64,000 nt of DNA from Sequoia sempervirens (GCA_007258455.2 VDFB02270651.1:489994711-490058710); one strand, 5' to 3'; shown: positions 34,546 through 47,653, counted from the first letter of the stretch. Translations and numbers: made by a program. The notes: generated by a model from the sequence alone, not told the origin.

Positions 34546-34734
34546 AAAATTGGTTACAATGGAAATCATCATGGAGAATTCACCGATCTCTAGTATTCTT
34601 CATCAGTCAGTGGAAATATTTGATGCAAATTTAAATTCTAGCCATCGATCCTTTTATTCAATTAAATCATCTAACAACTACCTTCAAAATAGGCTAACAC
34701 AATTGACAATGTGACAAAAAGGGGCCCATGATAC

Positions 34735-35262
34735 CATACACCACAAAGGAAATCCATGTGGAAGTTTCCCATGATATTGCAATCCTGCAAAGCACCATCA
34801 CAGGATGGTGGGCAACAGTTGATCTTAATTATCGGTGCTCTCACTCCTTCAACATGGTCGCCATCCTTATTGTTAACTATCAAGCAGCTTTTCCCTCAAG
34901 ATTATAACATCTTCGTCGATTTGAAGAACATGCATCTCACAAGCACTTTAGTAACTTGATTTTTAATATATTAAGGCCAACCAATATTTCCTTTATTCTT
35001 TTGGCTTCATCAGATGAGACACGTAGCACCAGCCCGTGATTTCACAATCAACCAAAACACCATTGTGGGATGGCGGTGAATGGCTCAGATCAAAGGATAG
35101 TTGATCAATGATTGCACAGATTTGATCCCCTAGATGGGACACGTGGTGCCCACCTATGATATTGTGATTAATCAATTTCTGATCACGTGATGGCAGACAA
35201 TCGTTGATATTTGAAGGAAATTTGATCAATGACAGTGCGAACATCATCCTTCTGCAAGATAA
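34735..35262 (+). repeat. Degenerate about 120-bp tandem repeat
   Basis: At 35013 and 35133 the phrases GATGAGACACGTAGCACC and GATGGGACACGTGGTGCC start units 120 bp apart. Each is followed by a GTGAT..CAATCAA segment and a TGATGG..GA-AATGG/CGTTGAT segment. A third, more distant copy begins near 34768 (CCCATGATATTGCAATC). Non-coding. Confidence 0.65.
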
Positions 35263-37091
35263 AAAATTTATTAAAGGGACAAGGGGGCATTACTAGGAAG
35301 ATGGTAAACAATGACATAAGTTGTTTTTAAACAATGAAACCAGGGGCAACCAATACTTAGGGAAAATAAAATCCGCGGAGGAAATAAAATTTAAGACCGA
35401 AGGGACCCAGCCTTAGATAGAACAATGGGACATAAGATGTTTAAAACCCTTCCAAAAAGGTAATAGAAAAATAGATCCCAACCAAGGCATAAGGTAAACA
35501 CAAGGGTTTAACATGAAGACAAAGCTAAAACCCCAACCCTTAGAAAATTTTAACACCATGAAAGACCAGTGATATAAGACAGGGCATGAGTAAAACATAA
35601 GGAACAAAATTTTGAAGTTCCATCAAAAACTTCTTAGATACTTCTTGATACATTCGCTGCATGTGTAGAACCCTTTGAACATAAAACTCTTTCTAATAGT
35701 CCATCCACACTATGCAATCCCACACAACAACTCTGAATCTCATCTTCCAGAGCACCAAAACTCGAACATCTCTACCATAACCTAGAGAATATCATTAAAA
35801 GACATATTCTAGATCTGCAAGACCCGAAACAAAATGATAGAGGAATGTGGAGTAGAAACATTTCTCCCAGTCCATAGATAACCAAATTTTCCAAAATAGT
35901 TCAGACACTGGTGAATGCAAGTTTCACCTTATGTCTAACCAACAACAACAATTTAGGAGATATCACCAACAGATCATGAACAACAAACCTTTAAATGCAT
36001 AGGAGCATCAAATCAACATGGAAGAAATTTGGAGCACATACTAGAGCACATTCTAAACACATACATAACTCTTACTTCACTCTTTATTAATTTTCTTATA
36101 AGCACTTGGTAACCCATAATTGCAACATCATAAGGAGAGCTCCATGTACTCACAACATATCAACTATACATGCACAATCTACAACATTCTAAACTGTGTT
36201 GACACCAATGACAACATTAATGAAAACACCACCAAACTTTCTCATACTTGCAATAAACGTGAATGTGTTAAACACATTGCAACACTAAATCAAGGAAACA
36301 TTAAGCCCAGTTTAATAGGGAAGACCCAAACAAGTGCAAAAATATAGAGGGATACATTTTCTGTCACTACAACTATAAATTAATTTTTCATTAAAGGAAT
36401 CTATTGTTTAATACATACTCCTAATATAACACAATGCATAAATTTTTTTATCTAATTCATTTTAATGTTCTCCCCTTGCTAACAATTAAATATAAATAAT
36501 ATTTTAAAATATATTAGGAAAATTTTCAATTTATAATAGCCACGTTCACCTAAGGGCAATCCATTTGTTTAAATTGATTTTATGGTTGTAACCACATTTT
36601 TTTTCATCCCTCAAAAATTATTTTCTACCAAAATTTGGGTAAGTATCATTTTGGCACCATTTTGATTAGTTATCTTAACCATGTCAGTCACCTCCCAAGT
36701 TGTTAAAATATCTTCATTCCCCACCACAATGGTAATTTTCAAGCATTGTATTTTCTTTCGTGTGCTAGTGTTTATCAAAGTTATGTGAACTTTTGTAAGT
36801 CCCACTTTGGTCATTTCCTGAGTTATTTCATCATTTCTCAAAGATTATGTAACTCTAGCAGTATATCATCAATTTAATATAACTCTTTCTTTTGTTTCCA
36901 TGAAGATAATGGAGTTTTTGAAGATGTCATAAAGTGGCTATTAAAGTGGGGGATATTTCACATTGGTTATAAAACTCACAATGGTATCCATTAGAGTTAT
37001 ATGAACCACCTTTTTTACTAATAAGAAAGTTGTTTTTTCCTTTCAAATTTTGAGAAAGTAGTTATAACGAGGTGATGATGTGAAAGGTTAC
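35263..37091. other. AT-rich intergenic stretch, no gene seen
   Basis: No long frame or recognisable domain. 37087-37091 (GTTAC) is the target site of gypsy-2. Confidence 0.5.
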
Positions 37092-37905
37092 TGATGCAAA
37101 AGCATCCTTGGGTCATGGAAATCTTGCATCAACTAGGAATATTTTTACTTTTTTTGTTCTTGTCTTTGTTCTTGCTCAATTCAAGTTGGAAGATTCAGTA
37201 TTTCATCATGTTTTCTCACCATACCTTACGAATCTATGTTTATATCATGGAAATTTTCATTTCCTTATTCCAAGATTTGTGTGTGATTGGTTCATCTTCT
37301 GACAAGTTATCACTTCCAGATTATGAGGCAGTTTCTTGAATTGACATTGAAATAAATTTCTTATCTAACGACTAGTTCAATCACTTATGGATCATTCTCG
37401 TATCTTGCATATCTTGACAATGTGATTCAAATTGTTCTATGGAGTGTCTCCAACCTTAATTTAGGTCCATGCTTCATCTTATGCATTCACCAAGGAGTAA
37501 TTCATATTTGATGCTAACATATACATGCACACATTACATTTTCTATAATCAAAGATTGTGATAACCTTTGGGTTGATGTAGATGATTCTAGATTTGTGAA
37601 TGTAATATAAAACATTGTATTAGATCATTAGGAAGGTATATTTGAAAAAGATAAGATTTTGTCTGTAGGATTTTTGCTCGCATTGAGGAGCATGTAGGAA
37701 GATGGTATTTTGAGCATGTTGTAATTAGGCTTGTGAGCCAAATCTATAAACCTGAATGTTGTTGGCTAGTTGTAATTGAGATTTCTAATAATAAGAATGT
37801 TTGAATTTGTATTTTCCTCCATTTTTTGTGTTGCTTCCATTGTGTGACTCTTGTTGCATGGTCCATATTGTTCTCTTTAAGGACCCTCCAACCATGGTTG
37901 TATCA
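37092..37905 (+). repeat. 5' LTR of gypsy-2
   Basis: Starts TGATGCAAAAGCATCC and ends GGTTGTATCA. It aligns end to end with 40059-40869. Confidence 0.9.
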
Positions 37906-37907
37906 GA

Positions 37908-37920
37908 TGGTATTAGAGTG
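37908..37920 (+). promoter_or_regulatory. PBS of gypsy-2 (initiator-Met-like)
   Basis: TGGTATTAGAGTG, two bases after the LTR. It matches TGGTATCAGAGC at 10 of the first 12 positions, so initiator-Met tRNA is the likely primer. Confidence 0.75.
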
Positions 37921-38120
37921 GGTTGTGAACCTATGAATCTTGAGATGAGAACTAGTTGTGAAACTTGAGTGGGTTGCAATCATTGTGGGATTCCTTGGGT
38001 GAACAAATCATTGATTTGAGGAAGGTTGTAAGTGTGTTCAATAGATCACCAAGAGAGAAGAAATTGAAACCTTGTAGTCAGATCGTCGACTTAAGAAAGT
38101 TGCACTGAGCAGGGGGAGAG

Positions 38121-39060
38121 ATGCTACTGACAAGGATGAACCATAGAAGAATAGAGCAGATGATGGAGGACTTTAGGAATGAGATGAGGAATGACATCTA
38201 GAACTTCTTGGGTGGTTTTAGGAAAAACCATAAACTAGAGGATGAATAAGAAGAGGCTGCAAAAGAACTTGAGGCTAAATAGGTTGAAGGAAAAACTAAT
38301 GAGAGAGAATAAATATTGTTGAGAGTAGTGGTACAAGTAAGTAAAAGACATAGGGTGGAAGTTTCTAATTTCTCTGGTACGTTCAATCCAGAAGACTTGA
38401 TAGACTAGATAGGAGATTTGGAAGACTATTTTGAGCTTCAGGATATTAGAGACCTACTAAGGGTTAGATTGACACAAACTAAGTTGAAAGGACATGCTGC
38501 TTTATGGTGGAAGGAGTTACAAAAGGATGAGGTAGAAAATCATGAAACAAGAATCACTTAGTGGAGGAAAATGGCTACAGGGATGAAGGCTAAGTTCATT
38601 CCAAAACACTATGAGTTGGAATTGTTTAAGAGGCTACAAAAACCTAAAGTAGAAGGACATGAGTTTGAAAGAGTATACCAAGGAATTTTATAAGATTACA
38701 ATTAGATCTGGGCACCGAGAGATGACTAGGGAGAAAGTGGCAAGGTATATAAATGGCCTTAGATTTAACATTCAAGATGAGATGAGTATGTTAAGGATTT
38801 CTACAATTGAAGATGCCTACCAATATGCTCTTAAGGAAAAAGAAAAAGTGAAGAAAAGACAACAAAATAATCCCAAAGGGAAAGAGAAGTAGATGAGCAG
38901 TAGTAGGAAGAAGCAGATAAGTAAAGAATAATCAAGATCTAAGTGGAGTAAAGAATTAGATCAGAGGTTACAAAGGAGAGGAAATTGCAGCAAGGAGTTC
39001 TTCGGTAAATGTTTCAAGTGTGGAGAATTTGGACATTGATCTTTTGAGTGTCTTGAGGGA
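38121..39060 (+). pseudogene. gypsy-2 gag remnant
   Basis: Frame from ATG 38121 with several stops. It contains VEVSNFSGTFNPEDLID and LKGHAALWWKELQ (38355-38520), the core of the plant gypsy gag. The clean stretch 38659-38892 has REKVARYINGLRFNIQDE. A zinc knuckle CFKCGEFGH...C lies at about 39009-39051. A frame break near 38655 separates the two halves. Capsid-like function is expected for the family, but this copy is broken. Confidence 0.85.
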
Positions 39061-39090
39061 TCAAGGAAAGGAACTGGTAAAAAGAGTTGT

Positions 39091-40050
39091 ATGGCACATG
39101 AGGAGCAAGTAACTAAAGTAGTATATGGGATAAAACTAGAGAAAGGAGAATCTCTTATGCTTAGGAAAGTCTTGAAGAGGCAGAGTACAAAAGAGATTGA
39201 GACTTCACAAAGAAAGAATCTTTTTCGAAATATGTGCAAATTAGGAGGTAAGTGTTATAAGGTTATTGTGGATAGTGGAAGTACTGATAACTTGGTATTT
39301 GAGGAGATGGTGAAGAAACTTGGTTTGAAGAGGTTTTCGTATCCTTTTCCTTATAAGATAATTTGGTTACAAGATGATCATGTAAAGGAGATGAATGAGC
39401 AATGTTGGGTGAACTTTAATATTGGCCCCTTTAGAGATGAAGTTTTGTGTGATGTTTTATCTATGAGTTCTTGTCATGTTTTGTTGGGTAGACCCTAGAA
39501 TTTTGATAGAGGAGATATATATGATTTTAGAAGGAATCTAATTACTATGTAGAAGGATGGGTAGAGGTTTACTTTGGCTTGCTTGCAGAATAAGGAGGAA
39601 GTGGGGAACTTGAGTCTTGTGGAGAGTTGCAGTGCTAAGAAGCAAGATGTTGAGGTTGTACTAAAGGAAGGCATGGATTTGAAGAGGAACCATGTGGCTA
39701 AATATGAGAATGAGATAATACTAGAAGGATGTAGGGGTAGTGTTATGTAGGAGAATATTTTGGTTGCAAATAAAATTATAGATAAAAAGGAGTCCTATAA
39801 AGGAGGTAGACCAAATGGGCTAAAGAAAGTGAGTGGTGATAAGCGTCCCTTACCATGTGCAGTTATGAGGTAGGGAAAATAAGGTGAAGAGAAGAATAAG
39901 TTTAAGGATCTGACAAAGGAAATAAAAGAGTCCAGGAGGAAGAGAAGTATAGATATAGAAGACATTTGGATCAAGAATGAGCATGGGATCTATATCTTGA
40001 ACCAAATCCAATGTTCATGAGTTTCTCTCATGGAACATATTTTCTCACCA
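39091..40050 (+). pseudogene. gypsy-2 protease remnant with a residual polyprotein tail
   Basis: The open frame 39091-39498 carries the retropepsin active site VIVDSGSTDNLV and ends SSCHVLLGRP. The frame continues through TAG stops (39498, 39551) to a Lys/Glu-rich tail ending near 40018 with EDIWIKNEHGIYILN. In complete relatives RT, RNase H and integrase would lie between these parts; here they are absent. Confidence 0.83.
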
Positions 40051-40058
40051 AGGGTGTC

Positions 40059-40869
40059 TGATGTAGGAGCATCCTTGGATTGTGGCAATATTGCATCAAC
40101 CAAAAATATTTTCATTCAATTTTGTTCTTGTCTTTGTTCTTGCTCAATTCAAGTTGGCAGATTTGGAAATTCTTCATGTTTACTCACTAGAACTTGCAAA
40201 TCTATGTTTACATCGTGGACATGTTTATTTTCCTTATTCAAAGATTTGTGCACAATTGGTTCATCTTCCAACAAGTTATCACTTCTAGATTATGTGGCAG
40301 TTTCTTGAATCAACACCTAAATAATTTTCTTATCTGATTACTAGTTTGATCACTTGTAGATCATTCCCATATCTTGCAGATCTTGATAGTGTGATTCAAA
40401 TTATTCTATGGAGTATCCCCAACCTTAATTTAGGTCCATGCTTCATCTTATGCATTCACCGAGGAGTGATTGAAATTTGAGGCTGAAATATACACGTACA
40501 CGTTACATTTTCTCTAATCGGAGATTGTAATAACCTTTGGGCCAATGTAGATGATTCTAGATTTTCTAACATGATATAAAACATTCTATTAGATAATTAG
40601 GAAGGCAGATTTGAAAAACATAAGATTTGATCTGCAGGATTTTTTCCCACATTGAGGAGCATGTAGGAAGATGGTATTTTGAACATATTGTAATCAAGCC
40701 TGTGAGCCAAATTGTAAACTTAGATGTTGTCGGCTAGTTGTAATATTTATAATAATAAGAATATTTGAATTTTTATTTACCTCCATTTTCTATGTTTCTT
40801 CCATTGTGTGACTCTTGTTGCATGCTCCGAATTTTTCTCTTTGAGGACCCTTCTACCATGGCTGCATCA
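40059..40869 (+). repeat. 3' LTR of gypsy-2
   Basis: Starts TGATGTAGGAGCATCC and ends GGCTGCATCA, then the GTTAC target duplication. No strong polypurine tract precedes it (only CAAGGG). Confidence 0.9.
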
Positions 40870-40939
40870 GTTACACACACCAAAGGATGAGGGGGTATCA
40901 TTAATTTCTCATCTATCCATGCATTATTATAGAGGGATA

Positions 40940-43900
40940 AAATGAAGTTTGATCTACTTAAGAAGAGAATTATTGAGCTACAACATTGGGAGATGTAGAA
41001 AGAGAGCTTGTTTGTGTAGAAATTTCTTCTTGGATTCCACAACTCTTTGAGATATTTCTTGTCCTACTCAGTTTAGTAGTTATTTATAATTGTAGTTTGG
41101 ATTAAGAAAGTTTTAGTATTACCATATATACCAGCACAATAACACACAAACATTGGGGTTCCAGTCATGATGAGGTACAGATACTAAATCTATGAATTCA
41201 TTTTTGGGTTAACCTACACCATGTTAGAAATAGGAGATACTAAATTATGGCATGTGAATTTGGATGAATTTAGGGAGAAGTTTAGCAAACCGAATCCACC
41301 ACCCATCACATGAGCTTTTTTTCCAAGTGAATTGATTGAACCAACAACATTCCCCATAGAAATTTAGTGTCTAGACCTGGTCATTGAATGTATTAAGCAT
41401 TATGATTCCCAAACTCGTGAAATTAGAACTAAAGATAATAGATTGGTGGTTAAAATTAAAGAACTACCTATGCATCATGCTTAAAAATCCCAAAAAGGGA
41501 AAATTTATTTTCCCTAGATTTCACCAATTCACATATTGAGTTCTTAGCTAAGAAGAGCCTTTATCATAATGAAATGGAGAATAATTGGTTAGAAAACCCC
41601 TATGAGAGGAAAATCCCAATTATTGAGGAAATTACATAGGAACCACTTCATTGAGGAAATATCAAATATTGTTATGTTGTTGCACAGGTTGATATGAAAT
41701 GAGGACACACACAAACTTCAATATTTGATGTATTTCTTCATCCAAATTATACTTGAATGGGACCAATTTTTAGACTAGGCATAGCTTATTAGTGACATAA
41801 TGCATAACTTGCTTGTTTTCTTTACAATTAACAAGTCTTTTCATATGTCTTCATATTTAGTCTATGCCATTTCCAGTACAAGGCCCTAGCCAAGTTTGAG
41901 GTCAAGTGAAATTCCCTATGATGAGATCACAATCTTTAGATATCATGACAAGATGAATTAGAGTAAGAGTTTCCTTCTTCACAAAAGGATCTTTGACACC
42001 TTCACCATGAGAACGACCCAAGAATTATAGGGGGAGATTGAAATGAGACTAACTCCAGAAGCCATGCTATTTGTTAGTTTATGTGGGGGCCACTTTATTC
42101 AATTTCAAAGGTTCTCTTACATATGAGTTGGTAGTTTTATGGTTTTCCTCTAAAACTCCCCAGGTATCCAAAAGATAAATTTGTAATGATTGAAATCTAC
42201 AAAAAACTTGTTGATGTGAACAAAAGATGCTAAGAATGCAGCAAGGTGATTATTTAGCTTCCCATGGGTTTTGGCCCTTCGCCTACAATTCCATGTCAGA
42301 TTCTTTGAATATAAAAATGGAAATTTCTAAATATACTCTACAATTTTATGATGAATTCTTTCACTTTAACATTAAATATTATGTGAAAAACAAACTAAAG
42401 CTAGGACCTAGTTTCTATTATTTACCTAACCTAGAATATTATTAGGTTGATTGTTTCAATGAATTTGAGGTGATAAGGAGAAGTTGGATGAGGTTTTAAA
42501 TGAGACAAATAATCACATTTGGTTTAGACTAGGACATCCAAGGCATTTAGGATGTTGGATCAGATCTATTTGATCCAATCTTCATAGAACTTATATATCA
42601 TCAGCCTATTGCTACTATGGATTTGAGTAACAAGGCTATTTAAACAATTTAAGCAAGAACTACATATGTTATACAAAGGAAATAAGAATGGGTGGCTAGA
42701 AAGAAAATAGAGTAGTCTCATCCTCAAACTAAGTCATAGGATACTCAACCTACAAGAGGAAGCAACCAACCCCCTATAATTTTAGGTACTTTTAGGTCAT
42801 CTTCACAATAGATGTCTTCAAGAGCTCAAGGTGATAGTGATGACAATCCTCCTAAGAATAACTTGTTCAAATAGACTTGTGGAGAAGATATCCTTGATCT
42901 ACTCGAATTAGATAAAGATAAATATGTTGTTGAGGGGGAAGAGGACTTGGGAAACATTGCAATCAGTACCTCCTCCTCATCTTTCCACTCATCACCTAAC
43001 AAAGAGGTGAACAAGCTTTTGAGAACTAGGGTTTCTCCACCTTCATCACCAGAGGTACAAACTATCACTCCTCCAACAAAAAGGACTTTATTTGACTCTT
43101 CTAGCTCTAAGTTTGTCATTGTTCCTACCAATCTAGCTTGGTTGGAAAATACATTATCAAAGAAAAGGAAAGAAATACAACTAGATCTCCCAAAAAACGA
43201 TATGGTGGGTCAACTACTTCTGAGCACACCTAAGCCCAAAAGATTGAAGATTGCAACTAGATTGATGGAAGATAATAGTACATGGAATATGTGCCTAGAA
43301 GTTGATTTCCCTACTACACTAATGGAGGTCACTCAAGCAACTGCAAGTGACTTTGTTATTGTTAGGTTAAATTTGGGACCCTCTATGAGAGATGGGGATG
43401 TGTAAAACTTCTAGGTATCAACTTCAAGGTTGGTTGAGTGATCTAATAAAGAAAAGAAAATAAAAGAAAAAAAAATTAAGAACTAGGTTAAGGTTTTAAT
43501 TAAATTTTTTAAATCAGTCTTTGATTTCTCCCCTCAACCAATCTCTCAAGTTGAATTATCCTTTGATCCAATGCCAATGATGGGAAAGGAGGTAGTAAGC
43601 AAGATGAAAATTTTCAAGGTATTTGGAAAGGCCATAGAATATTGGAGCAATGGCATAATAAACAAAGGAAATCAAATCATTTTGGAATAACTAAAGATTC
43701 AATAGAAAGAATATTCCTTAAAAACTAAAATAGAGAAAGATATTTATGTCATTGAGAAAGAAGTATTATGGGAGCAATACCTAAATGAAATCAAAGGAAT
43801 ATTGAATATGGGGATGGATACATTGGATAATGAGAAAATAATTCCTAATGCTACTGACAAGCATTGTATGATCTAGAACAATATTTTGGAGTGGAAACTC

Positions 43901-44290
43901 TAGGTTACCAAATAGGGCCTATAGAAGTTTAATAAGATGGTAATTGAAAGCAACACAATCGTCAGAGAGGTTCATAAGAATCTTATTGCACTTGGTCTAT
44001 AACCTAGTTTACAAGGAGGTGGTAGTAATGAAGATGTTGGAGTCTTAAAAGAAATATTTTAAGAGGATAATTAATGAGATATTTAGCTCCAAATCCTTTG
44101 ATGCCAAGAGTTTTGGAAAATTCAATGGGATAGTCCTAGTTCTTTTTTAAACAACTAGATTGGAAGGGACATATGATCAAAGAATTGAAGTTGCTATTGA
44201 TAATCAATTGGCATGGAAGTTACAGATTGAGAACATTACTATTCATCAACATAAGTAGCTACCACATGTTGTAAAATATTTCCAAGCTTT
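40940..44290 (+). pseudogene. Large degenerate coding-like block, family not recognised
   Basis: One plus-strand frame, with stops and a few shifts, can be followed for over 3 kb. Segments include KLWHVNLDEFREKFSKPNPP (about 41260), CIKHYDSQTREIRTKDNRLV (41390), MEISKYTLQFYDEFFHFNIK (42320), and a clean 152-codon stretch at 42947-43405 that starts Ser-rich and holds KKRKEIQLDLPKNDMVGQLL and KPKRLK. A Lys/Glu-rich coiled-coil-like end follows (KEVLWEQYLNEIKGILN, about 43770). I see no RT, integrase, transposase or CCHC motif. It could be an accessory ORF of a dead element or a decayed host gene. Confidence 0.45.
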
Positions 44291-46020
44291 GTGAAAAAGG
44301 CTTGCAGCAACAATGAAAACTAGAAGTGAATTGCCACCGTCGTGACTTTTCAATTACTTTCCTAATTTTTCATATTATTTTGAAAAACTTTTCATTTTTG
44401 GGTAGTTATGAGTGACAAGAAGTGGTTAGTCATCTGATTATATATATATTTCTTTATTAGGAATGAAAAACTCTCTTTTGGTTAATTTTGAAAAGAACTT
44501 GACATTATAATTTTTAATATAATTATGCATTTTCTACAAATTGAAATCACTAGTTGTCTATGTGCATCTAGTTTATGCAGATGATTTAAAAATCTTATAT
44601 TTGTGCATTTAAGTTTTTCCTCTCATGTTTATGATTATTCTTGTGTGAATGTATATGCATTTATATTTGTAATTGATTTCAATTTTCAAATAATAATGGG
44701 TTGATATATATATATATAGACATATTGGATTGTTTTATGAGAACTAATCTTTGTGCTAGTGTTTATAATGTTTCTTCACTACATTTGATATTGGAAATTT
44801 TTCTAATATCATGTTTCAACCTTTATTACTTTCTAGTTAAAAGCACACATTAGTTTATTTTTTAGTTTTTCTTGATTCATTGAATATTATAAGAGGGATC
44901 TATAACTCCTCAATTCAGAGGGTGATTGATTTATCAAAGAGATTATTTATCCATAGCTATTAGAAATAGTTACACCTTTTGAGAAAAGGGTCAACATCAT
45001 TAAGTGAAACATCAAGGTGCCCAATTTATTAGCCAACAGATTTTTCAAAAAATCTACTAGGAAATTGAATGGAAATTATATTTGTGTTGCCTTATCCTTG
45101 TCATATCGAGCACTTTTAAGTCCATCCTTTATTCTTAAAGATTTACTAGAGGATAAAGAAGTAGGGCTATTATAAACCCACTATTTGAGTCCTTACAAAG
45201 AAATATTTTTTTCATTTATTATCCCTTCTAAAATGAGGGTTAAGGCTAGAAGTAGATTTGCTCTCTAACTAGAGAACCCCCTATTGCAAGTATGGAGGTT
45301 TTGATATTGATACCAATAGGATTTCTACTATCTGGTGTTATCATTGATGTCAACTATGGGATGAATATGTTGAGGATATTAAGAAATTGTTAAAAGGAGG
45401 AAAACAAGTTGTGCATGTGTAGTTGAGACCTTGAGGAACTATTGTGAGTACATGGAGCTATCTTTCTATTGCAAAGTATGAAGGTGAGTTGGGATGAAGT
45501 AATGAGTTGAGATGATGTCTCTAGTACTTGGTTTCCAAGTGCTTTTGAGAAAACTTGATAAATAGAGTAAACTATGTTGTCCAAATATTCATAGTGTTCT
45601 CCTATATTGTGCTTCACATTTATTTTGTGTCGATGCTATGCATGTGTAGATCTTAAAAGTTATTTAAAGTTTTCATAGGTTGCTATAATTATAATTTGGG
45701 TTTGTAGATCATTGTATAGTGTGAGATATTTTCACCAATGTGTGAACCAAATGTTTATTGATGTTTTATGTGGCCTAGGAGAAATGTATTTGCTCCATGT
45801 TTCTCCATTTTTTGGATTTAGGTTGTGCGTATTTTGGAATTTTTTTATAATGCTTGTATCTTTGTATATTAAATTTTTTACTTGATTTGGTGTAGTAAAG
45901 AGTGATTTTCATTTATCAATATGAAAATAAGGGTTACTAGTTGTTCTAAGTTGAAGTGTTGGTATGATGCAAGCTTGGATGAAGTGTTTGATGAATATTA
46001 AGTAATTCATGGATTATTAT
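44291..46020. other. AT-rich intergenic stretch with a small (TA)n tract
   Basis: A (TA)n run occurs at about 44704-44718, plus a short one near 44440. No gene is supported. 46016-46020 (ATTAT) would be the left target sequence of the Tat element; the other copy is off the window. Confidence 0.5.
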
Positions 46021-47296
46021 TGTGTGAACCCAAGCCTAGGTACCTGCAAAACAACATGAGTAAATGAATTAAATAAGGAAATGCAAGCCAAAACAAGGAT
46101 TCCCCAAGAAATCCATTTGCAACTTTCAAACTAGGAATGAAAATAATGAAGAACACAATGCAAATGACAAAAACAAGATAAAATCCTAATTAGATGTGCA
46201 AACTCTTGATCCCATGGGGGAATTGATGAAAATTTGATGTGAAAATTGTCCCTTTGCCAATTCCTATGATGAAAGCTTTGAATGTTGAAGAGATTGATCC
46301 ACTTTGTTGAAGAAATGGTGAGTACTTCAAGCCAAAAACTACAAAAACCTAGCTATGACTCAATGACAATGGTGAAATTAAAAAGATATTCAAGCATGGT
46401 AACTTTGCTTGGATTGTGGATGATCAAACAAGGATGAGAGCTCTTTATTTATAGGATTTCAAGATGGATGAATGTCCAAATTTGAGCAATATGGGACTAA
46501 CATTTATCCAATGGCATGATGCCACTTGGCAATCCATGAATGGATGGAGGATGTGCAAGATTTGAGGAATGTGCCAATCAATGCATGAATTTGAAATTCA
46601 AATTTGTTGAAAATGACTTGTGAGAGGGAAGGGAATATAATAAATGTCACTTGGCTCAAGGCAAAGGACATATATTATAAAATTATTGCTTTGTTGGATG
46701 CACATGTTGATTTGAAATTTTTGAATTCAAATTGAGAGAATATTCCAAAAGATACCATGTGAGGAAAATAGGGATTTAATAAATGAATTAAATCTATTTT
46801 CATGTGCAACTTGCATTTTCTAGAGGATGTGACATGAGATTAGATTAAATTAATTAGGGGTTAATTAATTTAATAGGAGATTTGATGATGTGACTTATTT
46901 GATTTAAATTTATGGATTTATTTAAATCAGATAAGAGGAGAATATGACAAGAGATTAATTAAACAAAGATTTTGATTTATTTAATTAAAAGGAATGGTGT
47001 TAGATTAAATCAAATAATGTTTTAATTTATTTAATTTAATAGATTGAATTTAAGAATTTAAATTGATTATTTAATTAAATAGGGATAATTAGATCATATG
47101 GATTGATTTAATTAACAGGAGAAAGTGAGTTAATTAGATAAAATGATTTATTTAATTAAGAGATGAATATTGATGAATTTAATCAGATAGGGGAATTTGA
47201 TTAAATGATCATACCGAGGGATGATTTAGGAAGAAATGATGTTAGTAAGTCAAGATCGAATGCACTATGTCAATCAGTGTATTTTACGTTTCTACA
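46021..47296 (-). repeat. 3' LTR of the Tat element
   Basis: The left end TGTGTGAACCC is shared with 63938. The right end CTACA is followed by a polypyrimidine tract on the plus strand; on the minus strand the LTR therefore starts TGTAGAAACG. 46780-47190 is rich in TTAATTAA words in a loose repeat. A minus-strand TATA box is at 46447-46453. Confidence 0.78.
46447..46453 (-). promoter_or_regulatory. TATA box in the Tat 3' LTR
   Basis: Minus strand reads CCTATAAATAAAGAGCTC, a typical LTR core promoter context. The active copy would be in the 5' LTR beyond the window. Confidence 0.6.
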
Positions 47297-47311
47297 TTTT
47301 GTCCCTCTTTG
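47297..47311 (-). promoter_or_regulatory. Polypurine tract of the Tat element
   Basis: Minus strand CAAAGAGGGACAAAA directly precedes the LTR start TGTAG. Confidence 0.72.
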
Positions 47312-47646
47312 AAGCAATGCACTCGTTGCGTTGGTTTAAAGAATAACCAATCTCAATCAAAACCAAAAAAAATTCAAAAATCTTGACCCACTACTACATG
47401 GAGAGAGAAAATATGCCATTATAATGCCCCCTCGAGAGATCGGATGAAAATTTCAATTTTTTGGGTGATCTCGCGAAAAAAGATGACAAAGTGCCCACTA
47501 GGTCTGAACGGGCTCCGGGAGGTCAAACACATGTCTAAACACAATAAATCAATGAAAAATAGACCTCAAACAGACAAAAACAGGTTCAGGGGTCCAAAAC
47601 CCTAGCACAATAGCTAATTAGGGTTTAAAAACCCTAATTTTTAGGC

Positions 47647-47653
47647 TATAAAG
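47647..47653 (+). promoter_or_regulatory. TATA box for the antisense plant mobile domain gene
   Basis: GGCTATAAAGGGGCCC on the plus strand, about 90 bp before the ATG at 47736. This spacing suits a plant promoter with a short 5' UTR. Confidence 0.5.

Larger units (their letters stand above)
37092..40869 (+). mobile_element. gypsy-2: Ty3/gypsy element with gag and protease only
   Basis: Direct LTRs of 814 and 811 bp flank 2.15 kb. The perfect 5-bp target duplication is GTTAC (37087-37091 and 40870-40874). LTRs start TGATG and end ATCA, and a PBS follows the left LTR. The interior has gag, zinc knuckle and retropepsin, then a short tail that resembles the very end of a normal polyprotein (EDIWIKNEHGIYILN), leading straight to the 3' LTR. 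RT, RNase H and integrase are missing, as if by one internal deletion. The LTRs differ at roughly one in seven to ten bases by eye and stops are present, so it is old. Confidence 0.9.

Noticed and set aside
42826..43131. 101-codon minus-strand ORF
   Set aside because: Shadow of the longer plus-strand coding-like block 42947-43405, with no features of its own.
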